Assembly: GCF_946998255.1 (NCBI RefSeq)
Contig: NZ_CAMPYN010000044.1
Coordinates: forward strand, 1 to 8,843
DNA from: an uncultured Helcococcus sp.
GTDB lineage: Bacteria; Bacillota; Clostridia; Tissierellales; Peptoniphilaceae
Direction: 5' to 3'
Length of the DNA: 8,843 nt
Every line of letters starts with the position of its first letter. The stretch's first letter is position 1. The notes below the pieces were generated by a model that saw only the letters and a program-made list of their open reading frames with translations, was not told the origin of the DNA and made no database searches. Both the position numbers and the translations under genes were made by a program. Below are positions 1 to 6,076 of the stretch, one piece after another.

Positions 1-5
1 TATCA

Positions 6-1199
6 TTAATTTTGCTCCTTAATAAATTTGCTATGATCATTTTTTATTTTTTCTAACCTAGCTGGATCTAAAATTAATTCCAAGGCAGTTAAGGCTAGTA
101 ACTTTGCTCCTAAGCCTATAGATTCCAATCCTTTTTCTGACCTAGCAGCTTCTCTAAATTCTACTGTATGTCCTGTAATTGGAGTATCTGAAATGGAAAT
201 CGTAGGTTGTATAACCGGAACTACTTGACTGATATTTCCAACATCTGATGAACCACCTGCTAAAAATATATCAGTAGGCGTAATATCTTGACCATATTCT
301 TTTAATTTTTCTACATATACTTCATCAAAAGATGGTGTAGGTATGGTATTATCAACCCTATTTTGGAATAGGCCAAATTTATATTCACATCCTGTTGCAA
401 GACCTGCTGCCTTTACTATATTTTCAAATTTTTTATATAAATCATCTAGTGTTGGTCTTTTGTCAGCTCTTAAGAAAAATCTTGCCTTTGCATATTCTGG
501 TACAACATTAGGAGCCTTTCCTCCATCTGTTATTATTCCATGAATCCTTGTGTCTGTAGGTAGATGTTCTCTTAAAGCATTTATACTATTAAAAACTTGT
601 ATCACTGCATCCAAAGCATTTATACCTTCCCAAGGAGCAGCAGATGCATGGGCTGACTTACCGAAAAACTCTACATCAACTGGCGCTACAGCTTTAGAAA
701 CACTTGTAAGTGTATGTCTATAACCAGGATGGGCCCCTAAGGAAATATCTACATCGTCAAAGAATCCCTTGTCTACAAAAGAACCTTTAGCAGATCCATT
801 TTCTCCACCTTCTTCACCTGGTGTACCATAAACTCTTATTTCACCGCCAACTTCATCTATAACACTTTTTAATCCCACTGCAGCTAAGGAAGAAGTGGTC
901 CCAAATAGGTTGTGACCGCATGCATGACCTATGCCTTCTAAAGCATCATATTCAGCATAAAATACAATTACTGGACCTGGTTTATTAGATTTATATCTTG
1001 CATCAAATCCAGTCCTATGGCCAGCCACATCAACTTTCACATCAAAACCTTCATCTTTTAATTTGTCTGATAAGGTTTCACAGGCAAAAAATTCATAATT
1101 ACTTACTTCAGGTTTATCATGTATGCTTAAAGCTATTTTCTTGTAAGCTTCCAATCTTTCATCTACTCTTTTTTCTATTGTTTCTTTATAGTTTGTCAT
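6..1199 (-). CDS. M20-family metallo-amidohydrolase / dipeptidase (AbgB/ACY1L2-like)
   Basis: A zinc- or manganese-dependent hydrolase that cleaves an amide bond in a dipeptide or N-acyl amino acid, predicted cytoplasmic because no signal peptide is visible. With the chosen start it has 397 residues, normal for M20. The metal site shows as AEYDALEGIGHACGHN (82-97, with C94 and H96), GTPGEEGG (126-133, E129/E130), GAHPG (H157) and a late TGH (H344). The small dimerisation domain spans roughly 170-280, beginning around GKSAHASAAPWEG. The EYDALEGIGHACGHN signature resembles the ACY1L2/PM20D2 and AbgB branch rather than classical ArgE/DapE. I start at ATG 1197-1199, because AGGAG lies 7 bases upstream; an in-frame ATG at 1230-1232 has no ribosome binding site. 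The gene has its own promoter and a Met-type T-box leader, so the inferred role is liberating methionine from a conjugate or peptide. The substrate itself cannot be read from sequence; p-aminobenzoyl-glutamate or other dipeptides remain possible. Confidence 0.9.
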   Translation of the reverse strand: MTNYKETIEKRVDERLEAYKKIALSIHDKPEVSNYEFFACETLSDKLKDEGFDVKVDVAGHRTGFDARYKSNKPGPVIVFYAEYDALEGIGHACGHNLFGTTSSLAAVGLKSVIDEVGGEIRVYGTPGEEGGENGSAKGSFVDKGFFDDVDISLGAHPGYRHTLTSVSKAVAPVDVEFFGKSAHASAAPWEGINALDAVIQVFNSINALREHLPTDTRIHGIITDGGKAPNVVPEYAKARFFLRADKRPTLDDLYKKFENIVKAAGLATGCEYKFGLFQNRVDNTIPTPSFDEVYVEKLKEYGQDITPTDIFLAGGSSDVGNISQVVPVIQPTISISDTPITGHTVEFREAARSEKGLESIGLGAKLLALTALELILDPARLEKIKNDHSKFIKEQN

Positions 1200-1206
1200 T
1201 TGTTTT

Positions 1207-1211
1207 CTCCT
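1207..1211 (-). promoter_or_regulatory. Ribosome binding site deciding the start of the M20 gene
   Basis: AGGAG on the minus strand, 7 bases before ATG 1197-1199. It lies inside the possible longer reading frame that begins at 1232, whose upstream bases have no Shine-Dalgarno match. It therefore supports the shorter protein starting MTNYKETIEK. Confidence 0.85.
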
Positions 1212-1251
1212 AAATTTATATTTAGCAAGCATTGAATTTATTCTTTAAATT

Positions 1252-1282
1252 AAAAAATCCTCGTCCTATATAAAGGACGAGG
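1252..1282 (-). terminator. T-box-controlled intrinsic terminator
   Basis: Minus-strand hairpin CCTCGTCCT / AGGACGAGG (9 pairs, 6-base loop, 1259-1282) followed by A and six T. The 5' arm begins CCT, which can instead pair with AGG of the T-box antiterminator, giving the mutually exclusive structures expected of this riboswitch class. It lies about 50 bases before the start codon of the M20 gene. Confidence 0.93.
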
Positions 1283-1509
1283 TTTATACCCGTGTTACCA
1301 CCTTAATTCTAATTAATTTCACAATTAATTACTCTTCAAGTACTATCATACTCTAACGCTTTAACGGGCGTACCCGGAATACTCTACATATCGAATATTC
1401 AACTCAAAGACCATTTTCATTCAACTTCCGTTCTCCTGTTCTCAGCATAATACAGTCTCTCTGTGCAACTTTCATTAAACTACTTTTCTTATCAATGTTT
1501 TTGCTATTG
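1252..1509 (-). promoter_or_regulatory. T-box riboswitch leader, predicted tRNA-Met specific
   Basis: A complete T-box leader on the minus strand, upstream of the M20 hydrolase. Stem I (about 1395-1495) carries the usual landmarks in order: the AAGAAAAGTAG side of the specifier loop, the CAGAGAG and GAGAACAGG distal motifs, then TGAAA-ATG-G followed by the closing TCTTTGAG. Aligned by eye to the known glyQ pattern (CGAAA-GGC-A, TTCTTGAG), the specifier codon is ATG at 1412-1414, that is methionine, followed by the purine G expected opposite U33. Next come a stem II/IIA-B region with GGGTACGCCC, then a stem III of 9 A-T pairs (1310-1318 with 1323-1331). The T-box itself is AAGGTGGTAACACGG (1290-1304); its UGGU bulge should pair with ACCA, which fits the A73 discriminator of tRNA-Met. 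The leader ends in a terminator hairpin. Uncharged tRNA-Met should favour the antiterminator and turn expression on. Confidence 0.9.
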
Positions 1510-1515
1510 ATTTAT

Positions 1516-1544
1516 ATAATAAATCGATTTTTTTATTTTGTCAA
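1516..1544 (-). promoter_or_regulatory. Sigma-A type promoter for the T-box leader and M20 gene
   Basis: A perfect -35 TTGACA (1539-1544), a 17-base spacer and -10 TATTAT (1516-1521) on the minus strand, predicting a transcript start near 1509. That is just ahead of the first paired bases of T-box stem I. The -35 box begins only 17 bases beyond the potD stop codon, so this promoter makes the M20 gene a unit separate from the pot operon. Confidence 0.8.
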
Positions 1545-1561
1545 ATTTTTTTATTAAAAAT

Positions 1562-2617
1562 TTAATAAATCTTTACCTCTTCCCAGGCTTCTTCAAAAAA
1601 TTCAGTAAAATCGCCTAAGTCAACATAAACTTCTTTTTCGTCAAAGTTTGATAAATCTGGATACATTACATCAAAATTTTCTATAGATTTTACCGGTTCA
1701 AGATCCCAGGCAGCTGTAACTGGTGTGCCTTGTTCAAGACCAATTTGGGCAGCTATATCTGGTCTACTTAAAAAGTCTATTAATTTAAGAGCATTTTCAT
1801 AATTTTTTGCATCCTTTGGAATAGCAAAATTATCTATCCATAAATTTGACTTAGGAGGTAAATAATAGTCTAGATCTGGATTTTCTGACATAGCAGCCCA
1901 AGCTTCTCCAGAGTAAATAACTGCTACGGCTCCTACCCCATTAATCATATGTTGCTTAATCTCATCTTGTAAATAAGCTGTGACTAGATTCTTTTGTTCT
2001 TTCATCAAGTCCCTTATTTCAATTAATTCCTTTTCATTTTTTGTGTTTGCTGAGTAACCTAGATGCCAGGCACCTGGCCCAAGTGTATCTCTTGAAGAAT
2101 CAAGCATCCAAATTTGTTTTTTATATTTTTCATTGAAAATTATATCCCAATTATGAAGGTCTTGAGGATCAACCTTTGTCTTGTTATATAAGATTCCTAG
2201 GGTTCCATAAATCATAGGTATAGAATATTTGTTATTCGGATCAAATTCCCTATCCATAAATTCCTTACCTATATTTGAAATATTAGATAGTTTAGAATGG
2301 TCTATTTCTCTAAGCATACCTTCATCTATCATTTTTTCTACCATGTATTCGGATGGTGCAATAAGATCATAGTCAGATGGTGAGTTTTTTACTACTGTAT
2401 ACATATTTTCATTTTCATCAAATTCTGAATAAATGATATCTATACCTGTTTCATCTTCAAATTGTTTTAAGATATCATCTGTTAATACTCCACCCCAGTT
2501 ATAAAAAGAAACCACCTCTTTATTAGAAGTCTTGTTTTCCTTATTTTCTTCTTTAGAGCAAGCTACTAAAAATACTAAAGAAGATATGATAAATAATAAA
2601 ATAAATTTTCTTTTCAT
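1562..2617 (-). CDS. potD: Spermidine/putrescine ABC transporter substrate-binding lipoprotein PotD
   Basis: Extracellular lipoprotein that captures polyamines and delivers them to PotBC. Its 351 residues are usual for the family. The N-terminus is a lipoprotein signal: MKRK, a hydrophobic stretch (5-19) and lipobox LVAC with C20 as the lipidated cysteine, followed by a charged linker. Mature-domain motifs match PotD/PotF: YNWGG (39-43, W41), APSEY (87-91), IYGTLGILYNK (136-146), LDSSRDTLG (172-180), YSGEAW (235-240) and LWIDNFAIPKDAKN (259-272, W260 and D262). W41, W260 and D262 correspond, from recall of the E. coli PotD structure, to pocket residues that grip the amine chain. The pocket tryptophan in E. 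coli's AWNGS segment appears as Y235 here. It is the last gene of the operon; its ATG overlaps the potC stop by one base (TAATG), with a GAGGAG site inside potC. Spermidine versus putrescine preference cannot be fixed from sequence. Confidence 0.95.
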   Translation of the reverse strand: MKRKFILLFIISSLVFLVACSKEENKENKTSNKEVVSFYNWGGVLTDDILKQFEDETGIDIIYSEFDENENMYTVVKNSPSDYDLIAPSEYMVEKMIDEGMLREIDHSKLSNISNIGKEFMDREFDPNNKYSIPMIYGTLGILYNKTKVDPQDLHNWDIIFNEKYKKQIWMLDSSRDTLGPGAWHLGYSANTKNEKELIEIRDLMKEQKNLVTAYLQDEIKQHMINGVGAVAVIYSGEAWAAMSENPDLDYYLPPKSNLWIDNFAIPKDAKNYENALKLIDFLSRPDIAAQIGLEQGTPVTAAWDLEPVKSIENFDVMYPDLSNFDEKEVYVDLGDFTEFFEEAWEEVKIY

Positions 2618-3429
2618 TATATTTTTTCTCCTCTGTTAGCATTTTTCTTGTTAAACTGTCTTATTTGTTTGAAATTAGCCAAGATTAATAAGACTAGTAC
2701 TACTACAAACATTATAGTTGATAAAGCATTGATTGTTGGTTCAATACCTTTTTTAGTCATAGAGTAAACTATGGTTGATATGGTATTTTGTCCAGGGGCA
2801 ACTGTGAAAAATGAAATTATAAAGTCATCTATTGATAAGGTAAATGCCATCATGGCACCAGCAATAATACCACTTTTAATTTCTGGAACTACAACCATTG
2901 TTAAGGCTTGTAAGGGCTTAGCACCAAGGTCTAGTGCTGCATCTATCAGGTTTCTATCCATCATTCTCACCTTAGGTAAAACGGCTAAAACAACATATGG
3001 GATTGTAAAGGCTACATGGGCTAAAACTAAAGTAAGTGTACCCTTAGGCAGTTGTAAAAAACCAAATAAAACCATTAAAGATATAGCTATAACTATATCC
3101 GGATTTAAAACTGGTATGTCATTTAAACCTAGAAGAATTCTTCTTTGTTTCTTTGAAAACTCTCCAAGAACAATTGCTGCCAAAGTACCTATTACAGTGG
3201 ATATAACTGTAGCAAATATAGCTACTATTAGGGTCGTTTTTACAGCTCCCATTATAAACCTATCTTCAAATAAGGCCCTATACCAATCTAAAGAAAAACC
3301 TGTCCAAACACCAAATATTCTTGATTGGTTAAAAGAATAAACTATCAATACAAATATAGGGGCAAATAAAAATAAAAATACTAAATTTAAATATAATTTT
3401 TCAAAAATATTTGATTTATTTCTAGTCAT
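2617..3429 (-). CDS. potC: Spermidine/putrescine ABC transporter permease PotC
   Basis: Inner of two membrane subunits that form the polyamine channel. Its 270 residues are typical of PotC/PotI. Hydrophobic segments suggest six membrane spans, the first at about 14-32 and the last at about 234-252. The cytoplasmic EAA loop that docks on the ATPase is at 163-187 (DAALDLGAKPLQA..., ending IKSG). The segment FTLSIDDFIISFF (196-208) is characteristic of PotC-type permeases. The ATG at 3429 lies within the end of potB, giving an 8-base overlap in a different frame, with a GGAGGG site just upstream. The overlap with potB, and the one-base overlap with potD downstream, imply translational coupling. 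The long antisense open frame on the plus strand (2771-3340) is a shadow. Confidence 0.95.
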   Translation of the reverse strand: MTRNKSNIFEKLYLNLVFLFLFAPIFVLIVYSFNQSRIFGVWTGFSLDWYRALFEDRFIMGAVKTTLIVAIFATVISTVIGTLAAIVLGEFSKKQRRILLGLNDIPVLNPDIVIAISLMVLFGFLQLPKGTLTLVLAHVAFTIPYVVLAVLPKVRMMDRNLIDAALDLGAKPLQALTMVVVPEIKSGIIAGAMMAFTLSIDDFIISFFTVAPGQNTISTIVYSMTKKGIEPTINALSTIMFVVVLVLLILANFKQIRQFNKKNANRGEKI

Positions 3430-4231
3430 TCATCCCTCCTGTTTCAATTGATTCTTTATCAAAGACCATTGATATAAGTATTATTACCATTAAAAATGTG
3501 GCTAAGGCTGATCCATAACCCCAGTTACCAGTTTTTGTAAAGGCTCTTTCAATCACGTTACCTACCATATTTACCATACCACCACCTAGTAGGTCTGCTA
3601 CTTCAAATGTAGATATTACTGGTACAAAGACCATTGTTATACCGGATATAACTCCTGGAAGAGACATAGGAAATATGATCTTCCAAAATGTTTGAAATTC
3701 ATTTGCTCCTAGGTCATAAGAAGCCTCGATTAATGAATAATCAATCTTTTCTAAGGCAGTATAAATTGGTAATATCATAAAAGGTAAAAAGTTGTAAACC
3801 ATACCTAAAATAACTGATGCTTCAGTATATAAAAAGGACTTGTATTGGATACCAAAAATCTTTAGAAAGTTATCTAATACTCCATTTGGTGAAAGTATGG
3901 TAACCCAGGCATAAGATCTTAATAGGAAGTTCATCCACATTGGTACCATTATAAGCATCATGGCCATTGTCCTGTATTTTATATTTAATTTTGTCATGAA
4001 AAAAGCAAAAGGATAAGCTATTAGTAAAGATACTAAACTTGTAATTCCAGCTATTCTAAAGGATGCCCATATAGTTTTTAATGTGGGTCCTTGAAATATT
4101 TTTTGGAAATTTGCCAGGGTGAACTCCCCATCCTTTGTAAGGGCATAATAAAATATCATAAAGGTTGGTACTATTATGAAAATAAGTATCCAAAATATAT
4201 AAGGATAGGCTAAAGTTTTTAATTTTTTCAA
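3422..4231 (-). CDS. potB: Spermidine/putrescine ABC transporter permease PotB (TTG start)
   Basis: The other membrane subunit of the polyamine importer, 269 residues, normal for PotB/PotH. Hydrophobic segments at about 10-29, 58-80, 88-108, 137-158, 191-212 and 240-257 fit six spans. The EAA loop lies at 169-188 (EASYDLGANEFQ...), and the motif LRSYAWVTILSPNG (104-117) is typical of PotB. The start codon is TTG at 4229-4231: AGGAGGA sits 6 bases upstream, and the next in-frame methionine lies inside the first membrane helix, so TTG is the only sensible start. It begins 2 bases after the potA stop codon, with the ribosome binding site overlapping the potA end. Confidence 0.95.
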   Translation of the reverse strand: MKKLKTLAYPYIFWILIFIIVPTFMIFYYALTKDGEFTLANFQKIFQGPTLKTIWASFRIAGITSLVSLLIAYPFAFFMTKLNIKYRTMAMMLIMVPMWMNFLLRSYAWVTILSPNGVLDNFLKIFGIQYKSFLYTEASVILGMVYNFLPFMILPIYTALEKIDYSLIEASYDLGANEFQTFWKIIFPMSLPGVISGITMVFVPVISTFEVADLLGGGMVNMVGNVIERAFTKTGNWGYGSALATFLMVIILISMVFDKESIETGGMND

Positions 4232-4233
4232 TT

Positions 4234-5268
4234 TTAGTCCTCCTTGTTCATTACGTGGATAGCATCTGGAATTATTTTCAGTCCTACTTGACTATTTATT
4301 TTCGCATCATTGATAGAGTGAACTTTATAGTTAAATCCCTCTGCATTAACAATCATTTCCCAGTGAACACCCTTGAAGGTAATTTCTTTAACTTCTCCAT
4401 TTATCATGCCTTGGTCTACAGGAACTATTTCAATATCTTCCGGTCTGATAACAACATCTACCGGTTGATTTTTATCAAAGCCCTTGTCCAAGGAATCAAA
4501 TATGTGATTAGAAAACATAACTTTTTTATCTTCAACAGCTATACCTTCTAATATATTAGACTCACCAATAAATTGAGCTACAAAGCTATTTTTAGGTTCA
4601 TTGTAAATATCTATCGGACTTCCTATTTGTTGGATTTCACCTTCATTCATTACAACTATTGTGTCTGACATAGTTAAGGCTTCTTCTTGGTCATGGGTAA
4701 CATAAATAAAGGTTATACCAACTCTTTTTTGAATATTTTTCAATTCAATCTGCATGGACTTTCTTAATTTTAAATCTAAGGCTCCAAGCGGCTCATCTAA
4801 AAGTAATAATTTAGGTTTATTTACCAAGGCTCTAGCTATAGCAACCCTTTGTTGCTGTCCACCAGATAGAGAATCTATTGATCTTTCTTCAAATCCTTGT
4901 AAGTTTACAAGTCTCAACATTTCTTTTACATCTTGATCAATAGTTTCCTTGTCTACCTTTTTTAACTTTAAGCCAAAGGCTATATTCTCATAAACATTTA
5001 AGTGTCTAAATAGAGAATACTTTTGAAAAACTGTATTTATATTTCTTTTATAAGGTGGTACATCTGCAATATCTTTTCCGGCAAATAAAACTTGGCCAGA
5101 ACTTGCTTTTTCAAAGCCACCTATTATCCTTAAGGTTGTAGTTTTTCCACATCCTGAAGGTCCAAGTAGGGTTAAAAATTCATCTTCTTGAACATATAGG
5201 TTTATATCATTTAAAATTACATTGTCACCATATTCTTTTCTTAAATTTTTTAATTCTATTAAATGCAT
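4234..5268 (-). CDS. potA: Spermidine/putrescine ABC transporter ATP-binding protein PotA
   Basis: Cytoplasmic ATPase that powers polyamine import through PotBC. It has 344 residues, slightly short of E. coli PotA but usual in Firmicutes. The nucleotide-binding domain is complete: Walker A GPSGCGKT (36-43), Q-loop Q82, signature LSGGQQQR (134-141), Walker B LLLLDEP (154-160) with catalytic E159, D-loop ALD (163-165) and switch H192. The C-terminal TOBE-type regulatory region runs from about 233 to 338 and includes the VIRPEDIEIVP segment (273-283) shared by PotA-like ATPases. The ATG is preceded by AGGAG at 6-base spacing and follows the regulator stop by 12 bases. Alone the sequence could be another CUT1/PotA-type ATPase, but potB, potC and potD downstream settle the identity. 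Confidence 0.96.
   Translation of the reverse strand: MHLIELKNLRKEYGDNVILNDINLYVQEDEFLTLLGPSGCGKTTTLRIIGGFEKASSGQVLFAGKDIADVPPYKRNINTVFQKYSLFRHLNVYENIAFGLKLKKVDKETIDQDVKEMLRLVNLQGFEERSIDSLSGGQQQRVAIARALVNKPKLLLLDEPLGALDLKLRKSMQIELKNIQKRVGITFIYVTHDQEEALTMSDTIVVMNEGEIQQIGSPIDIYNEPKNSFVAQFIGESNILEGIAVEDKKVMFSNHIFDSLDKGFDKNQPVDVVIRPEDIEIVPVDQGMINGEVKEITFKGVHWEMIVNAEGFNYKVHSINDAKINSQVGLKIIPDAIHVMNKED
4238..4245 (-). promoter_or_regulatory. Strong ribosome binding site for potB, supporting a TTG start
   Basis: AAGGAGGA on the minus strand, with 6 bases (CTAAAA) before TTG. It overlaps the last codons of potA, so ribosomes finishing potA can restart at potB. The near-perfect Shine-Dalgarno match may compensate for the weaker start codon. 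Confidence 0.8.
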
Positions 5269-5280
5269 ACTTAACTCCTA

Positions 5281-5820
5281 TTAAAAATTAGGCGGATTTG
5301 AAATCCATAAAACTTTACTTTTGCCATCATTTATATTTTTTATATATCTTTCCAAGTCAGAAAATATATAAAAGGTTTCCCCTTGTTCTAATATATATTC
5401 TTCATCTCCATAGTGAAGTTTAATCCTTCCTTCTAAAACATAGGCAAACTCTTCTCCTTCATTTGGGGCATATCTTCTGCTTTCTCCATCTTTATCCAGG
5501 ATTAAAATTATAGGTTCCATCTCATTTTTTACAGAGTTTGGAACAATCCACTTCATTTGATGGCCTAATTTTTCATTTGTACCAACAAAAAAATCCTCTT
5601 CTTTAAATACTTTTTGCTCTTCTTTTTCTTCAGAGAAAAAATCTCCCAAATTGGTTCCTAGAGCTTCTAAAACATTTGAAAGTGTATCAACTGATGGAGA
5701 ATTCAAATCTCTTTCAAGCTGAGATATGAATCCCTTAGTAAGCTCAGACCTATCAGCCAATTCTTCTTGGGTAAGGTCCATTTTCCTTCTCAGTGATTTA
5801 ATTTTCTCACCTATATCCAT
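5281..5820 (-). CDS. XRE-family regulator with cupin domain (PuuR-like), first gene of the pot operon
   Basis: A predicted DNA-binding regulator of 179 residues. The N-terminal XRE helix-turn-helix covers about 6-60 (LTQEELADRSELTKGFISQL is the core). A short charged linker (64-76) follows, then a cupin_2 barrel at about 105-172, shown by EGEEFAYVLEG (121-131) and EQGETFYIFSD (145-155). This is the architecture of PuuR, the putrescine-responsive repressor of E. coli, and similar genes often precede potABCD in Firmicutes. The histidines of the classic cupin metal motif are not evident (EEF and ERY occur where such residues would sit), so the barrel may bind a small ligand without metal; that is inference. 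The start has AGGAG 6 bases upstream. It most likely senses polyamines and controls its own operon, but whether it represses or activates cannot be told. Confidence 0.88.
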   Translation of the reverse strand: MDIGEKIKSLRRKMDLTQEELADRSELTKGFISQLERDLNSPSVDTLSNVLEALGTNLGDFFSEEKEEQKVFKEEDFFVGTNEKLGHQMKWIVPNSVKNEMEPIILILDKDGESRRYAPNEGEEFAYVLEGRIKLHYGDEEYILEQGETFYIFSDLERYIKNINDGKSKVLWISNPPNF

Positions 5821-5861
5821 TTTTTTCTCCTAGATTTTATACTTTATTTTTAATTAAATTC

Positions 5862-5873
5862 TTAATATATTAA
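5862..5873. promoter_or_regulatory. Possible operator: 12-base palindrome at the pot transcript start
   Basis: TTAATATATTAA is a perfect palindrome lying a few bases downstream of the predicted start of the pot transcript, where an autoregulating helix-turn-helix protein could bind. In DNA this A+T-rich such palindromes arise easily by chance, so the assignment is weak. Confidence 0.25.
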
Positions 5874-5883
5874 ACTAAGATTT

Positions 5884-5911
5884 ATTATACCACTATAAAC
5901 TTAAAATACAA
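5884..5911 (-). promoter_or_regulatory. Promoter of the regulator-potABCD operon
   Basis: On the minus strand, a perfect -10 TATAAT (5884-5889) preceded by TGG (extended -10) and a weaker -35 TTGTAT (5906-5911) with a 16-base spacer. The predicted start near 5877 gives a leader of about 55 bases before the regulator ATG. No other good promoter is visible inside the operon, whose genes are at most 12 bases apart. Confidence 0.65.
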
Positions 5912-6029
5912 TACTTCTTTGTTTAAAATTTTATGTTTTTATATTATTTTTTTAGCATTTTATCTAAGAAATTCGCAAGGCTTTTATTATTAATAATGTA
6001 AATGTAATATTTGCCAAAAATCTATTATT

Positions 6030-6060
6030 TTGTGATCAACATGTTTGTTTGTTATATAAT
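6030..6060 (+). promoter_or_regulatory. Possible promoter of the aldo/keto reductase gene
   Basis: TTGTGA (6030-6035) followed by overlapping -10 candidates TATATA (6053-6058, 17-base spacer) and TATAAT (6055-6060, 19-base spacer). A start near 6067 would leave a leader of only about 10 bases, placing the Shine-Dalgarno at the very 5' end. That is unusual, so another promoter further upstream is possible. The rest of the 256-base divergent gap (5821-6076) is A+T-rich, with the pot promoter and short palindromes (for example ATTATTAATAAT at 5986-5997) but no gene. Confidence 0.4.
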
Positions 6061-6076
6061 AAAATAAGGAGGAAAT

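Noticed and set aside
1200..1232. An upstream in-frame ATG that would add 11 residues to the M20 protein
   Set aside because: No ribosome binding site precedes it, the extra residues are not family-like, and AGGAG lies at ideal spacing before the internal ATG at 1199.
1543..1563. Inverted repeat AAATTTTT / AAAAATTT after potD as a terminator
   Set aside because: The stem is entirely A-T, overlaps the stop codon and is followed by GACAAAAT rather than a T-run in the direction of transcription, so it is most likely base-composition noise.
2771..3340. Long open frame of 189 codons on the plus strand
   Set aside because: It is fully antisense to potC, has no recognisable family features, and potC carries clear permease motifs in its own frame.
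5995..6006. Tandem repeat AATGTA AATGTA upstream of the reductase
   Set aside because: Only two copies of six bases in A+T-rich DNA; expected by chance and not part of a clear site.
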